From: UBA6382 sp963631415
GTDB taxonomy: Bacteria; Bacteroidota; Bacteroidia; Bacteroidales; Bacteroidaceae
DNA: 16,062 nucleotides
Direction: 5' to 3'
Assembly: GCA_963631415.1 (NCBI GenBank)
Contig: CAVGQS010000051.1
Location: 1 to 16,062 of the forward strand
A model generated the notes under the pieces. The model had not been told where the DNA came from. It saw only the letters and a list, made by a program, of their open reading frames with translations, and did no database searches. Positions 7,889-15,432 of the stretch are shown here, piece by piece. Each line of letters opens with the position of its first letter. Within the stretch, counting starts at the first letter, position 1. A program made the translations under genes and the position numbers.

Positions 7889-9400
7889 ATGGAAACACTA
7901 TTTGTTATTATGGCGGTAGCAGTAGCTGCCGTGGTTGTGCTGGCGGTGCTGGCGGTGAGATCAATGCGCAAGAGTCACGAGATGGCGTTGCAGAACGAGG
8001 AGCGTCACCACGCTCAGGCGGTGGAAGAGCTAAAGGCGTCGTATGAGACACGGCAGAGCGAGGTGAAGGCTGCCTGCGAGAAGCAGTTGGCAGAGGTCAA
8101 GGAATCCTACGAAAAGCAGCAGGAAAAGGTGAAGGAGGCCAACGAGAAGCAGTTGAACGAGGTGAAAACTGCCTACGAGAACCAGCTGAATGAGGTGAAG
8201 GAGGCCTACAAGAAGCATTTGATGCAGGCCCAGGAAAGTTCAAACCTGCAGTTGAACGCCATCCGGGAGATGAACGAGAAGCAACTGAACGACCAGATTA
8301 ACCTCATCAAGGAACAGATGACCGCCACTTCAGAATCGGTGCTTAAGGCGCGGCAGGAGGAACTGGCGGGACACAACGCTGAACAGATGAACAAAATCAT
8401 CAGCCCCATAGAGCAGGGACTCCGCGACATGAAGGACGCGCTCAACAACTCCAAGCAACTGCAGAGAGACGCCATGACGCGGCTCGACGCCACCATCAAG
8501 CAGAGCATGGAGCAGAGCCAGTCGCTCGGACAGACTGCCGACCGACTCACACGCGCCCTGACCGGCGAGGTGAAGGTGCAGGGCAACTTAGGTGAACTGA
8601 AACTCAAGCAGTGGCTCGAGGAACTCGGGCTCAACAATGGCGAGCAGTTTGACACCCAGGAGACACTGCGCGACAAATACGGCAAGGCAATCAAGAGCGA
8701 CGAAGGCAAGGGACTGATACCTGACTTCATCCTCCACTTTCCCGACCATCGCCACGTGGTGGTTGACGCCAAGATGTCGCTGACCGATTTCGAACGCTAT
8801 ATGAGCGCGCCTGAGGGCAGCCCAGAGAAAAGCCAGTACCTCCACGCCCACATCGCCAGCGTCAGGGCGCAGGTGAAGCGGCTCGCCGGCAAGGACTATT
8901 CGCGCTACATGCCCGACGGCAGCAGCCAGCTGCAGTTTGTGATGATGTATATCCCCATTGAGGGAGCGTATAACCTGGCCCTGCAGAACGAAACCTCGTT
9001 GTGGAACGAGGCCTACAAACAGGGCGTGATGATACTGGGGCCTCAGAACATGTATATGAGTCTCAGAGTGCTGGAGGTGGTGTGGCAACAGGAGCGACAG
9101 CTGAAGAACCAGCAAGAAATAATGAAAGCCGCCAACGCCGTGGTGGACCGCGTGCAGGACTTCGCCAAGCGGTTCAAGGAAGTCGACGACGCCATGCAGA
9201 ACACCATCACGAAGATGACCAAACTCAAGATTACCACAGCCGACAATGGATCGAGCATCGTCACCGCAGCACGCAATCTGCTCAAGGCGGGGGCAAGGGA
9301 AAACAAGAAGAAGGTGTCACTCAGCAATGCCGTGGAATATCTGGACGACGAGTCCGGCGACGAACTGGCGGCGCTGCCCGACAAGACCGCAGCAAAGTAG
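7889..9400 (+). CDS. rmuC: DNA recombination protein RmuC
   Basis: This 503-aa protein matches the RmuC family, membrane-anchored proteins with a nuclease-like fold that limit recombination at inverted repeats. Residues 3-25 form one membrane anchor, with the rest probably cytoplasmic. Residues 47-145 are a long coiled coil built of nine 11-residue repeats such as EVKESYEKQQE. The RmuC domain covers about 190-470. It includes GNLGELKLKQWLEELG and a restriction-endonuclease-like PD...DAK signature (P278-D279 and D293-A294-K295), followed by FVMMYIPIEGAYNLAL and a C-terminal helical region. The length is usual for the family. The ATG at 7889 is supported by the anchor beginning immediately after it. 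A weak terminator follows. The gene reads in the same direction as the fasciclin gene, which has its own promoter. The DNA substrate is inferred from the family. Confidence 0.95.
   Translation: METLFVIMAVAVAAVVVLAVLAVRSMRKSHEMALQNEERHHAQAVEELKASYETRQSEVKAACEKQLAEVKESYEKQQEKVKEANEKQLNEVKTAYENQLNEVKEAYKKHLMQAQESSNLQLNAIREMNEKQLNDQINLIKEQMTATSESVLKARQEELAGHNAEQMNKIISPIEQGLRDMKDALNNSKQLQRDAMTRLDATIKQSMEQSQSLGQTADRLTRALTGEVKVQGNLGELKLKQWLEELGLNNGEQFDTQETLRDKYGKAIKSDEGKGLIPDFILHFPDHRHVVVDAKMSLTDFERYMSAPEGSPEKSQYLHAHIASVRAQVKRLAGKDYSRYMPDGSSQLQFVMMYIPIEGAYNLALQNETSLWNEAYKQGVMILGPQNMYMSLRVLEVVWQQERQLKNQQEIMKAANAVVDRVQDFAKRFKEVDDAMQNTITKMTKLKITTADNGSSIVTAARNLLKAGARENKKKVSLSNAVEYLDDESGDELAALPDKTAAK
8027..8323 (+). 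repeat. 33-bp (11-residue) tandem repeats in the RmuC coiled coil
   Basis: Nine consecutive 11-residue units lie at RmuC residues 47-145. They include ELKASYETRQS, EVKAACEKQLA, EVKESYEKQQE, KVKEANEKQLN, EVKTAYENQLN and EVKEAYKKHLM, fading into AIREMNEKQLN. At DNA level the middle units share stretches such as GAGAAGCAGTTG and GAGGTGAAGG. The 11-residue period gives a hendecad coiled coil, which is nearly straight or slightly right-handed. Confidence 0.85.
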
Positions 9401-9423
9401 GGCAAAACCAATAGCAAAACGGC

Positions 9424-9449
9424 AAAAGTGCTCTCCGCAACACTTTTTT
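9424..9449 (+). terminator. Weak terminator after rmuC
   Basis: AAAAGTG (9424-9430) pairs with CACTTTT (9441-9447) around a 10-nt loop, and the right arm runs into a T-tract (9444-9449). The stem is short and AT-rich, so termination may be partial. Confidence 0.45.
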
Positions 9450-9484
9450 GTATGCAAAATATCACTGCTTACGTTAAAATCCCT

Positions 9485-9492
9485 TATTTTTG
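9485..9492 (+). promoter_or_regulatory. -7 promoter element for the fasciclin gene
   Basis: TATTTTTG matches the Bacteroidetes TAnnTTTG consensus exactly and lies 37 nt before the ATG at 9530, a normal leader length. The leader is A/T-rich with no Shine-Dalgarno site. No clear -33 TTTG is present. Confidence 0.6.
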
Positions 9493-9529
9493 CAACCAAC
9501 TTTGTAAAGTTAGCTTGTAAAACAATCCA

Positions 9530-11581
9530 ATGAAAGCATACGTAAACAAACTACGCGCAGCCATCGCTACAGCAGTCATTGCTGTCGGTGGCTGCTTGTC
9601 GCTGGGCAGCTGCTCCGACGCTGTAGACAGCAGTGACATCTTCACCTTCACCGGCAAGACAGTAATCAACTACCTCGACGACAACGCCGACGACTACTCG
9701 CTCTACTCCTACATCCTGACCAAGGTGCAGCTAAGCCCCAAGTCGCAGTCCACCGTCGCCGACCTCCTCTCGGCGCGCGGCAACTACACGTGCTTCGTGC
9801 CCGACAACGATGCGGTGCAGAGCTACCTCGACTCCATCTACCACGTCAAGGGCTTCGACGTCACACAGATTTCTGACTCCATCGCGTCCTACATTGTGCG
9901 CAACTCCATCATCGACAACGGCGACGAAGACGCCTATCTGTCGACGGAGTTCAACGGCGGCCCTATGGAGAAGACCAACATGGACGACCGCTACATCACC
10001 GTGACGTTTGACACCATCGACGGCGGCACCTACATCAACGATAAGTCGCGCGTCATTCAGTCCGACATCGAGGTGACCAACGGAGTCATCCACCGCGTCA
10101 ACCACGTGATTGAACTCTCCACAGCCACCCTGCCCGCCCTGCTCTCGCAGGCTGAAAACACCCGCATCTTCTCCATCCTGCTCGACATCACCTCGTGGGC
10201 CGACTCCATGCAGCTCTACCGCGACGACGACTACGAGTACAACCACGAGGAGTACGGTTACGATCAGGACGGCAAGAAAGCAGCCAACCCCAAGCACCGC
10301 TACTATGGCTATACCGCCTTTGTAGAAACCGACCAGGTGTTCCACGACAAGTGGGGCATCGACCTCCCGCAGGTAGAAGACGGAGTGGTCCTCAACCGCG
10401 AAGACATCATCTCGCAAATCAGCGAGAAGTGCCAGCAGTACTACACCTCCACCTCCTCCGACTACCGCAGCCAGAACAACGCCCTCAACCAGTTTGTGTC
10501 CTACCACCTCATTGCCACCCGCATTCCGGCTGACAAACTCGTGATACACTACTCCGAGATGGGCTTCGGCTACAAAAACGTCAACAACCTCAGCATCGAC
10601 TGCTTCGAATACTACGAAACCATGGGCAAGCAGCGCCGCCTCGTCAAGCTCACCGAGGGCTCGCAGACCAACGGCAAGCGCATCAACCGCTACGTCTCGG
10701 AGCGCGACCTCACCGACTACACCGAGCTGACCGTGCCTATCAAGGGCACTCTCATCAGCGTCACCAACGGCGACTACACCAACCAGGCTCTCAACGGCTT
10801 CTACTACCCCATCGACGACGTGCTGGTCTACACCGACGACGTGGTCAACAAGGTGCTCAACGAGCGCCTGCGCTTCGACATCTCGTCGCTCATGCCCGAA
10901 CTCATCACCAACGGCTACCGACGCACCATGTCGTCCGAAAACTCCACCGTCCACATCCCCACCGGCTACTTCCGCAACTTCGACCTCGATCCCTCGTGCT
11001 CCTACAACTACCTGAGCGGCTACGCCACCACGTGGCCCGACTTCCAGGGCGACGAGCACAACGTGACGGGACAATACGACATGACCATCAAGCTGCCGCC
11101 AGTGCCGTTTGAGGGCACATGGGAAATACGCTGGGCAGTGCCCACCTTCGACAGCCGCGGCATGGCGCAGCTCTACTTCGGCACCAACAAGTCCAACCTC
11201 ACCGCCATCGGACTGCCGCTCGACCTGCGCCTGCGCCCCACCAACCCCGCCATCGGCTGGGAGGCCGACACTGACGACGAAGACTTCAACGACGAAAACG
11301 ACAAGGCGATGCGCAACCACGGCTACTTGAAGCCGCCCATGCACGACGGTGTCACCAAGGGCGGCGCCCCCGTGACCGAATCGCTGCGCAACACCACCTC
11401 CTACCAGAGCTACCTCCGCCTGCGCAAGATTATCTACACCGGCACACTCAAGCCCACAGAGACCTACTACCTGCGCATCAAGTCGGTGCTCGAAAACACC
11501 AAGACCCAGTTCGTGATGGACTGGATGGAGTACGCTCCCAAGAACGTCTACAACGGCGTCACCCCCGAAGACAAGTGGTGA
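9530..11581 (+). CDS. Fasciclin-domain surface lipoprotein
   Basis: This 683-aa protein starts with a lipoprotein signal peptide whose lipobox is LGSC, with the lipidated cysteine at residue 28. The next residues, SDAVDSSD, are acidic, as in the Bacteroidetes signal that sends lipoproteins to the outer face of the outer membrane. Residues about 40-196 form a first FAS1 domain (YSLYSYILTKV, LLSARGNYTCFVPDNDAV, then NGVIHRVNHVIEL). Residues about 198-445 look like a second, diverged FAS1 domain with an Asp/Tyr-rich insertion and the ending GFYYPIDDVLVYTDDVVNKV. Residues about 446-683 are a beta-rich region I cannot name, ending in PEDKW. FAS1 domains mediate adhesion or binding in other systems; the ligand here is unknown. 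In Bacteroidetes such proteins often sit near SusC/SusD genes, but none is present. The gene has its own promoter and terminator, so it is probably monocistronic. Confidence 0.85.
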   Translation: MKAYVNKLRAAIATAVIAVGGCLSLGSCSDAVDSSDIFTFTGKTVINYLDDNADDYSLYSYILTKVQLSPKSQSTVADLLSARGNYTCFVPDNDAVQSYLDSIYHVKGFDVTQISDSIASYIVRNSIIDNGDEDAYLSTEFNGGPMEKTNMDDRYITVTFDTIDGGTYINDKSRVIQSDIEVTNGVIHRVNHVIELSTATLPALLSQAENTRIFSILLDITSWADSMQLYRDDDYEYNHEEYGYDQDGKKAANPKHRYYGYTAFVETDQVFHDKWGIDLPQVEDGVVLNREDIISQISEKCQQYYTSTSSDYRSQNNALNQFVSYHLIATRIPADKLVIHYSEMGFGYKNVNNLSIDCFEYYETMGKQRRLVKLTEGSQTNGKRINRYVSERDLTDYTELTVPIKGTLISVTNGDYTNQALNGFYYPIDDVLVYTDDVVNKVLNERLRFDISSLMPELITNGYRRTMSSENSTVHIPTGYFRNFDLDPSCSYNYLSGYATTWPDFQGDEHNVTGQYDMTIKLPPVPFEGTWEIRWAVPTFDSRGMAQLYFGTNKSNLTAIGLPLDLRLRPTNPAIGWEADTDDEDFNDENDKAMRNHGYLKPPMHDGVTKGGAPVTESLRNTTSYQSYLRLRKIIYTGTLKPTETYYLRIKSVLENTKTQFVMDWMEYAPKNVYNGVTPEDKW

Positions 11582-11601
11582 CCCGCCCCCACTAACAGCT
11601 T

Positions 11602-11636
11602 GCCGCGAGGACTCTCCTCGCGGCGGCACTCTTTTT
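11602..11636 (+). terminator. Rho-independent terminator after the fasciclin gene
   Basis: GCCGCGAGGA (11602-11611) and TCCTCGCGGC (11615-11624) form a perfect 10-bp GC-rich stem with a 3-nt loop, followed by TTTTT at 11632-11636. It lies 20 nt after the fasciclin stop codon. Because an upstream in-frame TTG start for the helicase (11600) overlaps this hairpin, the helicase start is placed downstream at 11651. Confidence 0.85.
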
Positions 11637-11650
11637 GCGCAACATTGACC

Positions 11651-13849
11651 ATGAACGACAATCCCGAAATAGAACTGGCGCGCCAATACATCGACTTCAC
11701 TGGGCAGAACGTCTTTCTGACCGGCAGGGCGGGTACTGGCAAGACCACCTTTCTCCACAGCCTCAAGCAAGACCAGCCCAAGCGCATGGTGGTGGTGGCG
11801 CCCACAGGCGTGGCGGCCATCAACGCAGGGGGAGTCACCATCCACTCCTTCTTCCAGATAGCGCCAGGCCTCTTCACGCCCGACGGCAGGAAGAACCGCT
11901 ACCGCATGAGCGAGCAGAAGAAGAACATGCTCCGCACGCTCGACCTCCTGGTCATCGACGAGATAAGCATGGTGCGCTGCGACCTCCTCGACGCCATCGA
12001 CTACACGCTGCGCTCCTACCGCGACCGCTCCAAACCCTTCGGCGGCGTGCAGATGCTCTTCATCGGTGACCTCCAGCAGCTCTCGCCCGTGGCCCGCGAC
12101 AACGAGTGGGAAATTCTCAAGCACCAGTACGACACGCCCTACTTCTTCTCTGCCAAGGTGATGCAGCAAACCTCCTTCGTCACCATCGAGCTGAAGCACA
12201 TCTACCGCCAGTCAAACCCCGAGTTCATCAACCTGCTGGCGCAAATCAGGAGCAACACGCTCACCCCCGCCTCCCTCGAGCTCCTCAACAGGTGCTACCG
12301 CCCCAACTTCTCCATGCCCGACGGCGAGGGCTGGATATTCCTCACCACCCACAACAGCACCGCCGACGCCTACAACAGCCAGCGGCTCGCTCAGCTCCAG
12401 GGCAAGACCCAGAAGTTCAACGCACAGATAAGCCGCGACTTCCCCGAGAGCTCCTACCCCGCCGACGTCTGCATCACCCTGCGCGTCGGGGCTCAGGTCA
12501 TGTTCATCAAGAACGACTCCCGCCGCCACGAATACTACAACGGCAAGATTGGCCGCGTCACGGGCTTCACCGACACCACCGTCACGGTGCAGTGCGGCGA
12601 CCGCGAGGCGCCCATCACCGTCTCCTACGCCACCTGGACCAACGTCAAGTATGAGCTCGACGCCCAGACCGGCGAACTGCGCGAAACGACCGACGAGTCG
12701 TCGTTCGCCCAGATTCCGCTCCGCCTGGCGTGGGCCATCACCATCCACAAGAGCCAAGGCCTCACCTTCGACCGCGCCATGATTGACGTGAGCCACACCT
12801 TCGCCCCCGGTCAGACCTACGTGGCGCTCAGCCGCTGCCGCTCGCTCCAGGGACTGGTGCTCAGCCGCCCGCTCGGCAGCAACTCCGTCATCTGCGACCC
12901 CCGCGTCGACAACTACGTCAGCCACGCCCTCGACGACTCCACCAACAGCCCCGCCCAGCTCCCAGCCTGCAAGCGACAATACTTCACCTCGCTGCTCAAC
13001 GAGCTGTTCGGCTTCTGGGACCTCAACCAGAGCCTCTCGCGAGTGCTCGAAGAGGCCAAGCTCCACGTCGCCGAACTCTCCGAAGACTTCATCAACTCGC
13101 TCATCAGGGTCGAGGAACTCTTCCGCACCGAGATGACCGACTACAGCCGCATCTTCGCCCGGCAGTACACCGCCCTTGCCGACAGCGGCGACCTCGCAGC
13201 CAACGAGGCGCTCCAGTCGCGCGTCAAGGCGGCGGCGCAGTACTTCCTCACACAGATTCGCGACAACGTCAGCCCCCTGCTGGCGGTCGACGGCAGCTCC
13301 ATACGCAACAAGGAGAAGCGCAAACACTTCGTCAACGCACAGCGGCAGCTCAAACTCGCCGTCAGGATAAAGGAGAGCACACTCCACACCGCTGCCCAAC
13401 AGGGCATGGCGGTCAAGTCCTTCCTCAACAGCAAGGCGGCAGCCGAAGCCTCCGACCTCGACAAGACCTTCACACCCGCTGCCGACAAGCCACACACCGC
13501 CGCCGCCCAGCCCAAGAAGGAGAAAGCTGCGAAAACCAAAGAGGAGAAAGTGCCCACCATCCAGCAGACCCTCCTGCTCCACCGCCAGGGACTGTCAATC
13601 AAGGAAATTGCCGCCCAGCGCAACCTCAAGGCCAACACCATTGAGAATCACCTGGCCAAACTCGTAGGCGAAGGAGAGATAGACATCGACAAATTGGTTA
13701 GCCCGGAGCACCAGGCAATTGTGCGCAAGGCTTTGACACAGTGGGACGAGCCGCCACAGCTGCTGCGCGAAATCAAGGACGCGCTGCCCGACTACATCAC
13801 CTATCTGGAGATTCGCGCGGTGATAGAGCACGACAAAAACAAGAACTAA
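11651..13849 (+). CDS. PIF1/RecD-like superfamily 1 helicase with C-terminal HTH region
   Basis: This 732-aa protein is an ATP-dependent DNA helicase of the PIF1/RecD-like SF1B group. Walker A is GRAGTGKTT (residues 25-33), Walker B is VIDEISMV (101-108), and motif III is GDLQQLSPV (139-147). The second RecA-like half contains AITIHKSQGLTFD near residue 360 and TYVALSRCRSLQGLVL near 392. A helical region of unknown role follows, then a Lys/Ala-rich linker (PKKEKAAKTKEEKV). A C-terminal helix-turn-helix-like segment (LHRQGLSIKEIAAQRNLKAN, then TIENHLAKL) resembles DNA-binding ends seen in some RecQ-like and PIF1-like bacterial helicases. I chose the ATG at 11651 because an upstream TTG frame would read through a terminator hairpin. 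It probably unwinds DNA during replication or repair; substrates such as G-quadruplexes are inference from the family. Ddh follows after 41 nt in the same direction. Confidence 0.9.
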   Translation: MNDNPEIELARQYIDFTGQNVFLTGRAGTGKTTFLHSLKQDQPKRMVVVAPTGVAAINAGGVTIHSFFQIAPGLFTPDGRKNRYRMSEQKKNMLRTLDLLVIDEISMVRCDLLDAIDYTLRSYRDRSKPFGGVQMLFIGDLQQLSPVARDNEWEILKHQYDTPYFFSAKVMQQTSFVTIELKHIYRQSNPEFINLLAQIRSNTLTPASLELLNRCYRPNFSMPDGEGWIFLTTHNSTADAYNSQRLAQLQGKTQKFNAQISRDFPESSYPADVCITLRVGAQVMFIKNDSRRHEYYNGKIGRVTGFTDTTVTVQCGDREAPITVSYATWTNVKYELDAQTGELRETTDESSFAQIPLRLAWAITIHKSQGLTFDRAMIDVSHTFAPGQTYVALSRCRSLQGLVLSRPLGSNSVICDPRVDNYVSHALDDSTNSPAQLPACKRQYFTSLLNELFGFWDLNQSLSRVLEEAKLHVAELSEDFINSLIRVEELFRTEMTDYSRIFARQYTALADSGDLAANEALQSRVKAAAQYFLTQIRDNVSPLLAVDGSSIRNKEKRKHFVNAQRQLKLAVRIKESTLHTAAQQGMAVKSFLNSKAAAEASDLDKTFTPAADKPHTAAAQPKKEKAAKTKEEKVPTIQQTLLLHRQGLSIKEIAAQRNLKANTIENHLAKLVGEGEIDIDKLVSPEHQAIVRKALTQWDEPPQLLREIKDALPDYITYLEIRAVIEHDKNKN

Positions 13850-13890
13850 ACAACCAAACAAGAATAACAACCTATAAAAACTAAACAGTC

Positions 13891-14787
13891 ATGACAAAAA
13901 TCAAAGCAGCCATCATCGGCTACGGAAACATCGGCCGCTACACACTGCAGGCCATAGAGGCATCACCCGACATGGAGTGCGTCGGCATCGTAAGGCGCAA
14001 CACCGAAAACCAGCCCGCCGAACTCGCCGGCTACAAAGTAGTCAAGAGCATCAAGGAGCTCAGCGGAGTGCAGGTAGCCATACTCGCCACCCCCACCCGC
14101 AAGGTAGAGGAGCACGCCAAGGAGTGCCTCGCGCTCGGCATCAACACCGTCGACTCCTTTGACATCCACACCAGCATCGTAGACCTCCGCCGCTCCCTCG
14201 ACGCCGAGGCCAAGAAGCACGGAGCCGTCAGCGTCATCTCCGCCGGCTGGGACCCGGGCTCGGACTCCATCGTGCGCACCCTCATGGAGAGCCTCGCGCC
14301 CAAGGGCATCAGCTACACCAACTTCGGCCCCGGCCGCAGCATGGGCCACTCCGTGGCAGTGCGCGCCATTGACGGAGTCAAGGACGCCCTCTCCATGACC
14401 ATACCCGTAGGCACCGGCATCCACCGCCGCATGGTCTACGTACAGCTCGAGGACGGCGCCGACTTCAAGACCGTAGAGGCAGCCATCAAGGCCGACCCCT
14501 ACTTCGTCAACGACGAGACCCACGTCCAGCAAGTGCCCTGCGTTGACGCCCTCAACGACGTCGGCCACGGAGTAAACCTCGTGCGCAAAGGCGTCAGCGG
14601 CAAGACCCACAACCAGCACTTCGAGTTCAACATGAGCATCAACAACCCCGCCCTCACCGCCCAGGTGCTCGTCAACGTGGCACGCGCCTCCCTCAAGCAG
14701 CAGCCCGGAGCCTACACCATGATCGAAATCCCCGTCATCGACATGCTCCCCGGCGACAAAGAGGAAATCATACGCCACCTCGTATAG
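13891..14787 (+). CDS. ddh: meso-Diaminopimelate D-dehydrogenase
   Basis: This 298-aa enzyme matches Ddh (EC 1.4.1.16). Ddh catalyses NADPH-dependent reductive amination of tetrahydrodipicolinate directly to meso-diaminopimelate, a short route to lysine and the peptidoglycan cross-linking residue. The N-terminal Rossmann motif is GYGNIG (residues 10-15), followed by GIVRR, which fits NADP binding. The family signature SAGWDPGSDS lies at about 117-126, with the Trp-Asp pair at 120-121. Next come NFGPGRSMGHSVAVRAIDGV and GIHRRMVYVQLE, typical of the substrate-binding part. The length is normal and the frame intact. It starts 41 nt after the helicase stop in an A-rich leader with no exact TAnnTTTG box, so it may be read from the helicase transcript. 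A strong terminator follows. The enzyme is cytosolic. Confidence 0.95.
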   Translation: MTKIKAAIIGYGNIGRYTLQAIEASPDMECVGIVRRNTENQPAELAGYKVVKSIKELSGVQVAILATPTRKVEEHAKECLALGINTVDSFDIHTSIVDLRRSLDAEAKKHGAVSVISAGWDPGSDSIVRTLMESLAPKGISYTNFGPGRSMGHSVAVRAIDGVKDALSMTIPVGTGIHRRMVYVQLEDGADFKTVEAAIKADPYFVNDETHVQQVPCVDALNDVGHGVNLVRKGVSGKTHNQHFEFNMSINNPALTAQVLVNVARASLKQQPGAYTMIEIPVIDMLPGDKEEIIRHLV

Positions 14788-14803
14788 TCCCCCACCCTAT
14801 AAC

Positions 14804-14854
14804 AAAAAAGCCGCTCCGGCTCGCCACCATCGTGGCACCCGGAGCGGCTTTTTT
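14804..14854 (+). terminator. Strong terminator after ddh
   Basis: GCCGCTCCGG (14810-14819) pairs with CCGGAGCGGC (14839-14848), and an inner GCCAC/GTGGC pairing lengthens the hairpin. Six T residues follow (14849-14854) and six A residues precede it (14804-14809), so it could act in either direction. It marks the end of the rightward gene block. Confidence 0.9.
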
Positions 14855-14861
14855 GTGTTGC

Positions 14862-14882
14862 GTTTTACGTTTTATGTTTTAC
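14862..14882. repeat. Three tandem 7-bp repeats (GTTTTAC/T)
   Basis: GTTTTAC, GTTTTAT and GTTTTAC follow one another without gaps right after the ddh terminator. This is simple-sequence DNA that could expand or contract by replication slippage. No function is visible. Confidence 0.65.
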
Positions 14883-14901
14883 GTTAGTCGCGGAAATCCT
14901 T

Positions 14902-14928
14902 ATTCGTCAGATTCGCCAGATTCGGAGG
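14902..14928. repeat. Tandem 9-bp repeats (ATTCGYCAG)
   Basis: ATTCGTCAG, ATTCGCCAG and a partial ATTCGGAGG are consecutive. They lie between the ddh terminator and the promoter of the HTH gene, in non-coding DNA. Confidence 0.6.
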
Positions 14929-14975
14929 GTCACAAGAAAGTTAAAATTGTAGCGGGGAAAGCAATTTTTCTATCG

Positions 14976-14997
14976 TTGTTTCTTGTTTGGGAAACAA
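14976..14997. promoter_or_regulatory. Palindromic candidate operator upstream of the HigA-like gene
   Basis: TTGTTTC (14976-14982) and GAAACAA (14991-14997) form a perfect 7-bp inverted repeat separated by 8 nt. It overlaps the -33 region of the promoter whose -7 box is at 15004-15011. Xre/HigA antitoxins are dimers that repress their own promoters through such sites, so self-binding by the downstream protein is the natural inference. Confidence 0.45.
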
Positions 14998-15003
14998 TAG
15001 TTG

Positions 15004-15011
15004 TATCTTTG
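15004..15011 (+). promoter_or_regulatory. -7 promoter element for the HigA-like gene
   Basis: TATCTTTG matches TAnnTTTG exactly and lies 21 nt before the ATG at 15033. TTG-containing sequence at about 14983-14989 is at roughly the right distance for a -33 element and is embedded in the palindrome described separately. Confidence 0.65.
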
Positions 15012-15032
15012 CATCAGTTGTAAAGAAAGCGT

Positions 15033-15362
15033 ATGTCACAGATGAAACTCACCCCGCTGGACGATGTGCTTGACAAACATTTCGGCAAGGTCGGCACTCC
15101 AAAGCGCGACGCCTTTGAAGGCGATGTTGACGAAGCCCTGCACGCCTGCCGCTTGGGAGAGGCCATAAGGAAAGCGCGCATCGAGCAGCACTTGACGCAA
15201 GAGGAACTTGGCGAGCGCATTGGCGTGAAGCGGGCGCAGATCTCCCGTTTGGAAAGAGGCTACAGCATCACCATCCCCACCATGCGCAAGGTCTTCCGCG
15301 CCTTGGGCGTCATGACCGCCACTATCGATTTGGGCATTGCGGGCAAAGTCGCCCTGTGGTAA
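15033..15362 (+). CDS. HigA-like Xre-family antitoxin/regulator
   Basis: This 109-aa protein contains a helix-turn-helix at about residues 54-76 (LTQEELGERIGVKRAQISRL). It is preceded by a segment (LDDVLDKHFGKVGTPKRDAF) that is typical of Bacteroidetes HigA-type antitoxins, the partners of RelE/HigB-like (Gp49-type) RNA-cleaving toxins. Such toxin genes normally lie immediately upstream. Here only about 180 bp separates this gene from the ddh terminator, and no toxin ORF is present on either side, so it appears to be an orphan. It has its own -7 box and a palindromic candidate operator, and a strong terminator follows, so it is a stand-alone, probably self-regulated unit. The short hydrophobic C-terminus, IAGKVALW, is unusual but no frameshift is evident. 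Met4 (15042) is an alternative start. Antitoxin ancestry is fairly sure; its present role is unknown. Confidence 0.85.
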   Translation: MSQMKLTPLDDVLDKHFGKVGTPKRDAFEGDVDEALHACRLGEAIRKARIEQHLTQEELGERIGVKRAQISRLERGYSITIPTMRKVFRALGVMTATIDLGIAGKVALW

Positions 15363-15391
15363 CATTCCAAAACAGTTTCCACACCATAAGC

Positions 15392-15426
15392 TCCTCCGAT
15401 TGCCATCGGCAGTCGGAGGACTTTTT
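15392..15426 (+). terminator. Terminator after the HigA-like gene
   Basis: TCCTCCGATTGCC (15392-15404) and GGCAGTCGGAGGA (15408-15420) form a 13-bp stem with one T-G pair and a 3-nt loop, followed by five T residues (15422-15426). Confidence 0.9.
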
Positions 15427-15432
15427 GTATGT

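Noticed and set aside
11600..11650. Upstream TTG start adding 17 residues to the helicase
   Set aside because: These codons lie in a strong terminator hairpin and the added residues do not resemble helicase sequence; the ATG at 11651 begins directly with the conserved N-terminus.
9731..12199. An 822-codon open frame on the minus strand spanning two plus-strand genes
   Set aside because: It runs antisense across the fasciclin and helicase genes and through the terminator between them. The translation is Val/Gly/Ala/His-rich low-complexity sequence, typical of the mirror of GC-ending codons, with no recognisable domain.
12212..13582. A 456-codon minus-strand open frame inside the helicase gene
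   Set aside because: The plus strand encodes clear helicase motifs over the same bases; the antisense translation is a Gly/Val/Glu-rich shadow.
13963..14778. A 271-codon minus-strand frame opposite ddh
   Set aside because: Ddh is unmistakable on the plus strand and the antisense translation is low-complexity.
14832..15023. A 63-codon plus-strand frame between ddh and the HigA-like gene, considered as a missing toxin
   Set aside because: It begins inside the ddh terminator, runs through simple repeats and a promoter, and shows no RelE/HigB-like features.
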